NCBI GenBank assembly: GCA_040754625.1
Contig: JBFMCF010000071.1
Location: 1 to 32,808 of the forward strand
Source of the DNA: a bacterium
GTDB taxonomy: Bacteria; JACRDZ01; JAQUKH01
DNA length: 32,808 bases
Direction: 5' to 3'
Below are positions 24,359 through 32,525 of this stretch, piece after piece (position 1 is the first letter of the stretch; the number at the start of each line of letters is the position of its first letter). The translations under genes and the position numbers were made by a program. The notes below the pieces were generated by a model, which was not told the DNA's origin, ran no database searches, and saw only the letters and a list, made by a program, of their open reading frames with translations.

Positions 24359-25243
24359 ATGAAAAAAATATTTATTACAGGCGGATCCGGGTTCATCGGC
24401 CGTAATTTAAAAGAACAGTTGAGTAATGGCTATAAGATATTTGCGCCGGCAAGCGCAGATATTAATTTGCTTGATGAAAATTTAGTTTCAGAATATATAA
24501 AAAAGAATGATTTTGATATCATAATTCACTGTGCAACATGGAACGCCACCAGAAATTCTAAAAAAAATATTTCCGAAGTGCTGGACAATAACTGCCGCAT
24601 GTTTTTTAATCTTGCAAGATGCAGCAGCTTTTATGGAAAAATGATTTATTATGGCTCCGGAGCTGAATATGACAGGGACCACTGGATGCCAAAAATGAAC
24701 GAAAATTATTTTGATACTTATGTTCCAAAAGATGGGTATGGTTTTTCAAAATATATAATGGAATTATATGCTGAGCGTGCAGAAAACATATATAATTTGC
24801 GGCTGTTCGGTGTGTTTGGCAAATATGAAGACTGGGAAATACGGTTTATCTCAAATGCGTGCTGTAAAGCCCTCTGGGACCTGCCAATAACTATAAAACA
24901 AAATGTATTTTTTGATTATATGTATATTGATGATCTTGTAAAAATAACAAAATGGTTTATAGAAAACCAGCCGCGGGAAAAAACTTATAATATTTGTTCC
25001 GGGAAAATTTTTGATTTGCTGACACTCACAAAGAAAATTTTAACAATATCCGGTAAGAATCTTGATATAATTATTAAAACCGGCGGTTTCGGCGTTGAAT
25101 ACAGCGGTGACAATACAAAGCTTATTAATGAAATTGGCAAACATGATTTTGAAGATATGGATATTTCAATAAAAGAATTATATAACTGGTATATGGTTAA
25201 TAAGAACAGTATCGATAAAAGTAAACTTCTTGTTGATAAATAG
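24359..25243 (+). CDS. NAD-dependent epimerase/dehydratase (SDR)
   Basis: This 294-residue extended SDR has ITGGSGFIGRNL at the N-terminus, YYGSGAEYDRDHW for the catalytic Ser, and KDGYGFSKYIMEL for Tyr-x3-Lys. INLLDENLVSEYIKKN and LRLFGVFGKYEDW resemble GDP-fucose-synthase-type enzymes. It ends the ThDP/NeuB/HAD/SDR run and may reduce or epimerise the sugar they make, or act on the CDP-4-keto sugar. No Shine-Dalgarno is visible; the ATG follows a T-rich stretch. It is 18 bases after the HAD gene. Confidence 0.8.
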   Translation: MKKIFITGGSGFIGRNLKEQLSNGYKIFAPASADINLLDENLVSEYIKKNDFDIIIHCATWNATRNSKKNISEVLDNNCRMFFNLARCSSFYGKMIYYGSGAEYDRDHWMPKMNENYFDTYVPKDGYGFSKYIMELYAERAENIYNLRLFGVFGKYEDWEIRFISNACCKALWDLPITIKQNVFFDYMYIDDLVKITKWFIENQPREKTYNICSGKIFDLLTLTKKILTISGKNLDIIIKTGGFGVEYSGDNTKLINEIGKHDFEDMDISIKELYNWYMVNKNSIDKSKLLVDK

Positions 25244-25251
25244 GAGAAAAC

Positions 25252-26187
25252 ATGAGGTTAATTAGTGTAATAACACCTTGTTATAATGAGGAAGAAAATG
25301 TAGAAAAATTATATCAAAGTGTTAGAGATGTTTTTTTGGAATTAAATAATTACCGGTATGAACATATTTTTATTGATAACGCCTCGGAAGATAAAACTGT
25401 TGATATACTGAAGCGGATTGCCGGGAAAGACAAAAATGTAAAAATTATTGTAAATTTAAGAAATTTTGGGCATATTCGTTCTCCCTATCACGCGTTACTT
25501 CAGGCAAGAGGTGATGCAGTAATAGGTATGGCGGCAGATTTTCAGGACCCGCCGCCGTTAATTAAAGATTTTATAAAGAAGTGGGAGGAGGGTTTCAAAA
25601 TAGTAATTGGGAGAAAAATAAACAGTGAAGAAAATCCTTTTATGTTTGGTTTAAGAAGGCTTTATTATAATTTTATTCAGAAATGCTCACAAACCCGCCA
25701 GATAAAAAATTTCACAGGTTTTGGCTTGTATGATAAAAAATTCATTGATATTTTAAAACAACTTAATGAACCTTATCCTTATTTCAGAGGGCTTATTGCC
25801 GAACTTGGATTTGAAATTGCTGAAATAGAATATTTTCAGCCAGGCAGGAAAAAAGGCAAAACAAAAAATAATTTTTACACTTTATACGATATGGCAATTC
25901 TTGGGTTTGTAAGCTATTCCAAAGTGCCCTTAAGAGTAGCAACTTTTATTGGCATAATAACCGCTATAATCAGTTTTATCGTGGCCTTGCTATATTTTGT
26001 TTATAAGATTATCTTCTGGGATAGTTTTTCTGTGGGAATGGCACCTTTAGTCATCGGACTTTTTTTCTTTTCATCTATTCAGCTGTTTTTCCTTGGGATA
26101 ATAGGGGAATATATTGGTGCCATTTACACCCAGGTTAAAAATAGGCCGTTAGTTATTGAAAAAGAACGGATTAATTTTGACAATTAG
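25252..26187 (+). CDS. Family 2 glycosyltransferase with C-terminal membrane domain (GtrB/ArnC-like)
   Basis: This 311-residue protein has a GT-A domain starting at ISVITPCYNEEENVEKL, FIDNASEDKT, a nucleotide-sugar/metal motif MAADFQDPPP and an RKKGKTKNNFYTLYDMA loop near the membrane. Two C-terminal transmembrane segments (about 228-250 and 264-292) end in IGEYIGAIYTQVKNRP, the hallmark of polyprenyl-phosphate glycosyltransferases such as GtrB and ArnC. It would transfer a sugar from a nucleotide donor to undecaprenyl phosphate, whose product could feed GT-C enzymes like those at 5500 and 28580. GGAGAAA precedes the ATG. Confidence 0.9.
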   Translation: MRLISVITPCYNEEENVEKLYQSVRDVFLELNNYRYEHIFIDNASEDKTVDILKRIAGKDKNVKIIVNLRNFGHIRSPYHALLQARGDAVIGMAADFQDPPPLIKDFIKKWEEGFKIVIGRKINSEENPFMFGLRRLYYNFIQKCSQTRQIKNFTGFGLYDKKFIDILKQLNEPYPYFRGLIAELGFEIAEIEYFQPGRKKGKTKNNFYTLYDMAILGFVSYSKVPLRVATFIGIITAIISFIVALLYFVYKIIFWDSFSVGMAPLVIGLFFFSSIQLFFLGIIGEYIGAIYTQVKNRPLVIEKERINFDN

Positions 26188-26228
26188 AATTTATGTAACA
26201 GGGCACTGTCTGATAGGAAACTGACTAA

Positions 26229-27353
26229 ATGAATTATTGTGAAGAAGAAAAAAACATAAAAGATATTCTTGCAGTAAAACAAACTTTTGATAAAAATGCT
26301 TTCCTTTCACATCATGGGCGGACAATTATATATGGCGCAGGAGAAACGGGTAAAAGGGTCCGTGTCCTGTTAGAACGATATGGAATCAAAATAGATTGTT
26401 TCCTTGATGAAAAAGGCGGCAAGAACATATTTGTCGACAATATCCCTGTTTTTAAACCGGGTGCCGGTATTGCTGATAAAACAGCAATTGTTATTGTGGC
26501 TATTTTTAATCACACAACAGATATTATCCCCGTTATAGCCCTGCTTAAGGAAATGGGGTTTACAAGGATAATTCCATACACCGAGTTTTTTATACATTTT
26601 GCAGATGATCTCCCGGTCCATTACTGGCTTGGGCCGGTTGATATATATAAATCCCATATTTCTGAAATTACAACTGTTTTCTCCATGCTGGATGACCGGC
26701 ACAGCAAAGAACTATATCTGTCTTTGCTGAGGTTTCGTATCACGGGGAACCCTGCTTATATGCCGCAGCCGCAAATCGGAAACATCTATTTTCCATTGGA
26801 TGTTCCGGGGAGAAGCAAGCCCTGTCATTTTATTGACTGCGGGGCGTTTTCCGGTGACACTCTTGTGTCAGCGAGAGAAAGATTCGGCATTCTGGGCAGT
26901 GTCCGGGCTTTTGAACCAGACCAGAAGAATTTCCGGCAGTTAGTCCAGCTAAACAATGATATCCGTTTTTCTGAAGATACAGTAATAATCCCCTGCGGAG
27001 TCTGGTCGTCTACTGTCCAGCTTCGCTTTGCTTCAGAAAATTGTTCTGCAGCCAGCAGTGTTTCGGATAAGGGAGACAGTATTATACAATGTGTTACTCT
27101 TGATGATTGCCTTGGTGGCTACAAACCGACGCTTATTAAGATGGATGTTGAAGGCAGCGAGCTGGAAGCCCTGGAGGGATCAAGAAATATGATTGTATCC
27201 TCACGGCCGCAGCTTGCTGTTTCCGTATACCATACGCCTGATCATTTATGGAAAATTCCCATGTTTATAAAAGAAATTGTGCCTGACTATAAATGTTTCT
27301 TAAGATTACATGGTGCCAACGGATATGATACAGTCTTTTATGCTCACATTTAA
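26229..27353 (+). CDS. FkbM-family methyltransferase with N-terminal Rossmann-like domain
   Basis: Residues about 30-130 look like a nucleotide- or sugar-binding Rossmann domain (RTIIYGAGETGKRVRVLLER, CFLDEKGG). Residues about 198-374 form the FkbM methyltransferase with FIDCGAFSGDT for SAM, VRAFEPDQKN, KMDVEGSELEALEGS and a FYAHI ending. FkbM enzymes usually O-methylate sugars or polyketides. The gene is visibly richer in G+C than its neighbours: hand counts of 60-base lines give 38 to 53 percent inside, against 20 percent for the line at 27601 in the next gene. That suggests separate acquisition. AGGA precedes the ATG. Confidence 0.87.
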   Translation: MNYCEEEKNIKDILAVKQTFDKNAFLSHHGRTIIYGAGETGKRVRVLLERYGIKIDCFLDEKGGKNIFVDNIPVFKPGAGIADKTAIVIVAIFNHTTDIIPVIALLKEMGFTRIIPYTEFFIHFADDLPVHYWLGPVDIYKSHISEITTVFSMLDDRHSKELYLSLLRFRITGNPAYMPQPQIGNIYFPLDVPGRSKPCHFIDCGAFSGDTLVSARERFGILGSVRAFEPDQKNFRQLVQLNNDIRFSEDTVIIPCGVWSSTVQLRFASENCSAASSVSDKGDSIIQCVTLDDCLGGYKPTLIKMDVEGSELEALEGSRNMIVSSRPQLAVSVYHTPDHLWKIPMFIKEIVPDYKCFLRLHGANGYDTVFYAHI

Positions 27354-27378
27354 GAGGTTTACATTTACAAGGTAAAAA

Positions 27379-28542
27379 ATGAAAAGATGTTGCCCTATTT
27401 GTTCCTGTCTGGAGAAAACAATCCTTTATAAGCAGAATTTTAATAATAAAGCTATATCTTTAATAGAAAATTATGATGTTGCTGTATGCAAGGATTGTGG
27501 ATTTGGGTATGCGGACAATATTCCTTCACAGGCTGATTTTAATAATTATTACGCAGTAATGTCTAAATATGAATTTAATTATAAGGATGGAATTGTTTCA
27601 AATGATTATATTGATCATTACACAAAAATTGTTAATTTTTTGATTCCACATATAAAAGACAAGAATGCAAGAATATTAGATATCGGGTGTTCAACAGGCG
27701 GGTTATTATCTATTTTTAAATTAAACGGATATTCAAATTTATCAGGGATTGATCCCTCGCCGTCATGCGTGAGAAGTGCAAAAGAATTATATGACATTGA
27801 AGCATCAGTTAGTGATATTTCTAATTTCAATACCAGCGGAAAATATGATTTGATTATTTTATCCGCTGTTTTAGAACATTTAGTTGATTTCAATGATTCA
27901 ATGCAGAAAATCCGGGCGTTATTAAAAGATAATGGATTATTATTTATTGAAGTTCCTGATGCAGAAAGGTTTTATTTATATATATCAGCACCTTTTCAGC
28001 AATTCAGTATTGAACATATTAATTATTTTTCACAATATTCCCTAAAAAAATTTTTATCCAATTTCTCTTTTAAAATAATAGAAATAAAGCAGAATGAAAG
28101 TAAAATAAATTTAACTGTGGAACCCGATATTTTCGTTTTATCGGAGAAGATTAATAATGGAAAAAATAAAGCCGGGAGGGATAGTATTTCTGAAGTAAAT
28201 ATTAAAAAGTATATAAATCAATCTTCCAACATTGATTTAGAAATAAGGGGAATCATTAATGAAAAGCTGTTAAACAAGAGCAAAATAATTGTATGGGGGG
28301 TAGGGACTCATACTCAAAGGCTTATCGGTTCCGGATTGGAGCTTTCAAAAATATTATTTTTTGTCGATTCAAATGTTAGATATATCGGTAAAAAACTGAA
28401 AGGAATAGAAATAAAATCCCCGGGCGATATTCAGGAAGAAAATGCCCCGATATTAATTTCGACTTTTTCTTACCAGCAGGAAATTGAGCATCAAATCAGG
28501 GAAGTTTTAAAATTAAAAAATGAAATCATAAAAATATATTGA
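27379..28542 (+). CDS. Zinc-containing SAM methyltransferase, sugar C-methyltransferase-like
   Basis: This 387-residue protein has an N-terminal zinc-ribbon-like part (C5-x2-C8 and C37-x2-C40), a SAM domain with ARILDIGCSTGGLLS (97-111) and LSAVLEHLVDFNDS, and a C-terminal Rossmann-like domain from about residue 300 (KIIVWGVGTHTQRL, FFVDSNVRYIGKK). The order Zn domain, methyltransferase, Rossmann domain is that of TylC3/NovU/EvaC-type C-methyltransferases acting on keto sugars. The C-terminal domain also resembles the N-terminal part of the preceding FkbM protein. Carbon methylation of a keto sugar made in this locus is a reasonable inference. Confidence 0.8.
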   Translation: MKRCCPICSCLEKTILYKQNFNNKAISLIENYDVAVCKDCGFGYADNIPSQADFNNYYAVMSKYEFNYKDGIVSNDYIDHYTKIVNFLIPHIKDKNARILDIGCSTGGLLSIFKLNGYSNLSGIDPSPSCVRSAKELYDIEASVSDISNFNTSGKYDLIILSAVLEHLVDFNDSMQKIRALLKDNGLLFIEVPDAERFYLYISAPFQQFSIEHINYFSQYSLKKFLSNFSFKIIEIKQNESKINLTVEPDIFVLSEKINNGKNKAGRDSISEVNIKKYINQSSNIDLEIRGIINEKLLNKSKIIVWGVGTHTQRLIGSGLELSKILFFVDSNVRYIGKKLKGIEIKSPGDIQEENAPILISTFSYQQEIEHQIREVLKLKNEIIKIY

Positions 28543-28579
28543 ATAACCTTGCTTATACTGTATAAAAGGGGAAGTTATA

Positions 28580-30895
28580 ATGGAAAATAAAGTAAATGAA
28601 AAAACCGAGAACTGGGGAAAATGGACTCCCTTCTTTTTGTTTGCCATTGTTACAATTATATATTCCTTCCGGTTTTTTGAACCGGGGACAAAGATATTCG
28701 GGCATGATACTTATCTTCTGCAAGGCGGGAATGATTTTAATCAGGACTCGTATAACAGGGGGGAAATTCCTTTCTGGATACCTTATTCTTTTAGCGGCAT
28801 GCCTAATTTGGCCGCCCTCAGTACAGAAGCGGTTTATCCAACCTTTATAATCTGGCATTTGCTGAAAGTGCCGCCGCATTTAATTTATTTATTCGAATAT
28901 ATGATAAGCCTTTGTGCCGCCGGTTTTTTTACATATTTATTTGCAAAAACCCTGGGGCTCGCTGAAATAAGCAGTTTTGTCACAGGTGTTTTTTTTATGT
29001 TTTGCGGTAATTTATCCACGATAATCAATCCCGGACATATAAATAATATGGAGGCGATATCCGTTATTCCATTGGTATTTTATTTTTTAGAAAAAGGTTT
29101 TCAAAACAAAAAATATTTCTATTTTGTATTAGTCGGATGTGTTTTTGGATGGCAGAGTTTAGCAGTTGGATACCAGATAATGGTATATACAATTGTAACG
29201 GCAGGATTATACCTGTTGTTCAAAATAGTATTTTTAAAAGAACCACCTAAATATCTGTTTTATTTTATATCCGGAATAATGATAATCCCTTTAATCTCGG
29301 CGGTTCAGTTTTTGCCGTCTTTTTTCTATTTAAAACATTCATACCGGGCGGAACCGACATATAAATATTTTACAAGCTGGTCATTTCATCCGGCAGAAGT
29401 GATTACCTATTTAATCCCCCGTTTTTTTGGCTTAATGGAGGAAACCTACTGGGGGCATAATCCATTTTGGTTAAACACCTATTATTTAGGTATATTGCCT
29501 ATCCTCTTAAGTTTTGTAGCAGTGTTTTTCTTGTTAAAGAATGATAAAAAAGTTTTAGGTTTTACTATTTTAACAACTCTTGCCCTGGTTCTTTCTTTTG
29601 GAGGAAATACACCGCTTTACCGGATACTTTATTATATGCCTGTTATTTCAAAATTCAGGACATCGGCGAGATGGACAATATTTTTTGATTTTTTTCTGAT
29701 AATTCTTGCCGGCATAGGGGTCAATTTTATATTTGAATTTGTGAATAAAAAACATAAGCCGGGGGATTTCAGAAAATTTAATATTTTTAAAATATCACTG
29801 GTTATATTAAGTATTTCATTTTTAGTTTCGTGGCTGGTATTTTTATTAAATTCTTCAAAAATTGCCAATGCTATGCAGAGTTGGGAATTAATAAGAAACA
29901 GATTTGCTTACGAACATGGGCCTTATATCACAGGTATCCTTTATAAAATGATAAGCGGGGACATGCTTAAACTGGCATTGTTATTTACAGTCAGCGCAAT
30001 ATTGATAATTTTAGGGTTTTATTCAAAGCTGAATAAATATGTTTTTCTGGGCGGCTTATTATTTATATATTTTATTGATATAATACCGGTTATAAATTTA
30101 TGTGTCAGGAAGGTCCCGGTTGCAGAACAAAACATCCAAAGAGAAGAGATTGTAGATTTTTTAAAAAATGACAAATCTCTTTACAGGGTATTGCCATTAG
30201 GAGAATTATTTGACAAGAATTGGTTTGCTTCGGAAAAAATTCAAAGCGTTAATGGATATGGTGTTCCTTTGAAAGATTATTATGAGGCAAGGGGAAAGGG
30301 ATTGTTTAATAATATCTCTTTTTTAAGTTTACTGAATGTAAAGTATGTAATAACCGGTGCATTGATAAATCACGCTGCCTTCCAGTTAGTTTCAAGCAAA
30401 AATATTAATATTTATCAAAATCTGGCAAATTTACCAAGGTCGTTTTTGTATAACAAAGTGGAAGTGATAAAAAACAAAGAAGAAATTTTTAATAAAATTA
30501 ATCAAAATAATTTTAATTGTATAGAACGTTTGATTATCAATGAGGATTTTAATGAAAAACTGGATGATTTAACATTTAAAGGCAATGAAGCGAAAATAAT
30601 AAATTTCAGTCCCAACCGTATTAATATCGAGGTTGAGGCCCCCGGGGATTGTATGTTGTTCTTAAGTGAGATTTATTACCCCGAATGGAAGGCAAAAGTG
30701 GACGGGAATGAAGCAAAGATTTATAATGCATTTGGAGTATTCAGGGCGGTCTATTTACCCAAAGGTTATCACAAAATAGAATTTTGGTATAGTGCTAAAA
30801 TATTTTATATAGGATTATTTATAACAATTATAACTGCAGCGGGTGTTTTAATAATGATATTGTCCAATAATAGATTAAATAAGGGACAGCGATAG
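28580..30895 (+). CDS. YfhO-family integral membrane protein, GT-C-type
   Basis: This 771-residue protein has about twelve transmembrane segments. The first outer loop reads GHDTYLLQGGNDF then EIPFWIPYSFSGMPNLA, the conserved acidic loop and W-x-P-x-FSGMP pattern of YfhO. A soluble region after residue 520 ends in an ectodomain with EIYYPEWKAKVDG and YLPKGYHKIEFWYSA, followed by a final membrane helix. YfhO proteins use undecaprenyl-phosphate sugars to decorate outer-face polymers. The donor may come from the GT at 25252. The ribosome site AGGGGAAG precedes the ATG. Confidence 0.88.
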   Translation: MENKVNEKTENWGKWTPFFLFAIVTIIYSFRFFEPGTKIFGHDTYLLQGGNDFNQDSYNRGEIPFWIPYSFSGMPNLAALSTEAVYPTFIIWHLLKVPPHLIYLFEYMISLCAAGFFTYLFAKTLGLAEISSFVTGVFFMFCGNLSTIINPGHINNMEAISVIPLVFYFLEKGFQNKKYFYFVLVGCVFGWQSLAVGYQIMVYTIVTAGLYLLFKIVFLKEPPKYLFYFISGIMIIPLISAVQFLPSFFYLKHSYRAEPTYKYFTSWSFHPAEVITYLIPRFFGLMEETYWGHNPFWLNTYYLGILPILLSFVAVFFLLKNDKKVLGFTILTTLALVLSFGGNTPLYRILYYMPVISKFRTSARWTIFFDFFLIILAGIGVNFIFEFVNKKHKPGDFRKFNIFKISLVILSISFLVSWLVFLLNSSKIANAMQSWELIRNRFAYEHGPYITGILYKMISGDMLKLALLFTVSAILIILGFYSKLNKYVFLGGLLFIYFIDIIPVINLCVRKVPVAEQNIQREEIVDFLKNDKSLYRVLPLGELFDKNWFASEKIQSVNGYGVPLKDYYEARGKGLFNNISFLSLLNVKYVITGALINHAAFQLVSSKNINIYQNLANLPRSFLYNKVEVIKNKEEIFNKINQNNFNCIERLIINEDFNEKLDDLTFKGNEAKIINFSPNRINIEVEAPGDCMLFLSEIYYPEWKAKVDGNEAKIYNAFGVFRAVYLPKGYHKIEFWYSAKIFYIGLFITIITAAGVLIMILSNNRLNKGQR

Positions 30896-30902
30896 GCATA
30901 AA

Positions 30903-32525
30903 ATGATTAAAATTTTAAATATCGGAGATATTTTTATTTATCCGGCAGCACCCCGGGTGGTTCTTATCGTTTCACAGCCTGACTCGGAGGGAAATGTGCA
31001 GGCAATTTCCGGGGTTACTGATATTGAGAAAAGTAATAACAAGCGGTACCAACTGGTTATTAAAAAAAGTGATTTGAGGGAAGGAAGTCTGGATAAACCA
31101 ATTAATTTTTCCTTTAGAACGCAAACTGCTGTAAATAAAAAGTTTTTACATAAAAAGATAGGCACAGTAGATAATGAAAAGATTGAAAATATTTTGCGCC
31201 TAATAATATCAGGCAATATAAAATCTTTTTATAAAGCTGTTTATAAACCTTTACAGGAAAAAGAGTTTGTTGAGGGTAAATCAAAAATATCTTATGCAGG
31301 CAGGGTCTTTGATGAAAAAGAAATGATTGGCTTGATTAACAGCTCGCTTGATTTTTGGCTTACTGCCGGAAAGTATGCAGAAAAATTCGAAAAAAAATTC
31401 GCCAATTATTTAAATGTCAAATATTGCTCTTTGACAAATTCCGGCTCATCAGCTAATCTTTTGGCTTTTATGGCATTAACGTCGCCAAAGCTTGGAGAAA
31501 AAAGAATAAAAAAAGGAGATGAAGTTATAACAGTTGCCGCAGCATTTCCCACGACAGTTACCCCAATAATACAATATGGGGCAGTTCCGGTATTCATTGA
31601 TATAACATTGCCCACTTATAATATAGATTGCAAACGGCTTGAAGAAGCTTTATCAAATAAAACACGGGCGGTTATGATTGCGCATACATTAGGCAATCCT
31701 TTTAATGTCAAGGCCGTTAAAGATTTTTGTGATAAACATAATTTATGGCTGATTGAAGATAATTGTGATTCGCTGGGTTCAAAATATCTATTAAACAATG
31801 AATGGAAATACACAGGCAGTTTTGGTGACCTTGGGACGTCAAGTTTCTATCCCCCGCATCATATAACGATGGGGGAAGGAGGCGCTGTGTATACAAATCA
31901 TAAACAACTTAAACTTATAATTGAGTCATTTCGTGACTGGGGAAGAGATTGTTTTTGTGTTTCAGGCCGTGATAACAGCTGTCAAAAACGTTTTAAACAA
32001 CAACTGGGAGAATTACCTTATGGGTATGACCATAAATATGTTTATTCCCATTTTGGATATAACCTTAAAGTAACTGACATGCAGGCTGCAATAGGATGTG
32101 AACAATTAGAAAAACTGCCGGATTTTATTGAAGCGAGAAAACAAAATTGGCGGTTACTAAAAAACGGTTTATCAGACTTATCTGATAAACTTATGTTACC
32201 TGAAGCAACACAGGGGTCAGATCCCAGTTGGTTTGGTTTCCTGATAACAATACGTGACGATGCCGGTTTTAAAAGAGAGGATTTTGTGAATTATCTTGAA
32301 TCCAATGGCATCCAAACAAGAATGTTGTTTGCGGGCAATATTATCAAGCACCCCTGCTTTGATGAGTTACGAAAGAGCGGTGAGGGATATAGAGTTATCG
32401 GTGATTTGATAAATACAAATATAGTAATGAACAATGCCTTTTGGATAGGGGTTTACCCGGGTTTAAAAGATAAAATGATTGAGTTTGTAATTAAATGTAT
32501 TTACGAATTCAGTAAAAAGAAATAA
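30903..32525 (+). CDS. rfbH: CDP-6-deoxy-4-hexulose 3-dehydratase with N-terminal MazF/PemK-like extension
   Basis: Residues about 120-540 match RfbH (E1), the PMP- and [2Fe-2S]-dependent enzyme removing the C3 hydroxyl from CDP-4-keto-6-deoxyglucose. His319 in FYPPHHITMGEGG replaces the lysine of ordinary aminotransferases. The cluster cysteines are C288, C350, C352 and C360; the x1 and x7 gaps are canonical, and the first gap is 61 instead of 57 because of a 4-residue loop insertion. Normal RfbH is about 437 residues; the extra 100 N-terminal residues resemble MazF/PemK (GDIFIY, PRVVLIV, FRTQTAVNKKFLHKKIG). No Met occurs between residues 1 and 141, so the start at 30903 is needed. The E3 reductase is not in the window. 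Confidence 0.93.
   Translation: MIKILNIGDIFIYPAAPRVVLIVSQPDSEGNVQAISGVTDIEKSNNKRYQLVIKKSDLREGSLDKPINFSFRTQTAVNKKFLHKKIGTVDNEKIENILRLIISGNIKSFYKAVYKPLQEKEFVEGKSKISYAGRVFDEKEMIGLINSSLDFWLTAGKYAEKFEKKFANYLNVKYCSLTNSGSSANLLAFMALTSPKLGEKRIKKGDEVITVAAAFPTTVTPIIQYGAVPVFIDITLPTYNIDCKRLEEALSNKTRAVMIAHTLGNPFNVKAVKDFCDKHNLWLIEDNCDSLGSKYLLNNEWKYTGSFGDLGTSSFYPPHHITMGEGGAVYTNHKQLKLIIESFRDWGRDCFCVSGRDNSCQKRFKQQLGELPYGYDHKYVYSHFGYNLKVTDMQAAIGCEQLEKLPDFIEARKQNWRLLKNGLSDLSDKLMLPEATQGSDPSWFGFLITIRDDAGFKREDFVNYLESNGIQTRMLFAGNIIKHPCFDELRKSGEGYRVIGDLINTNIVMNNAFWIGVYPGLKDKMIEFVIKCIYEFSKKK

Noticed and set aside
28539-28566. Promoter-like TTGAAT, 16 bases, TATAAA before the YfhO gene
   Set aside because: The transcription start would fall after the ribosome site of the gene it should serve, so it is not useful as a promoter there.
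28667-28685. CCGGTT/AACCGG inverted repeat
   Set aside because: It is inside the YfhO coding region and encodes ordinary residues (Arg-Phe-Phe-Glu-Pro-Gly).
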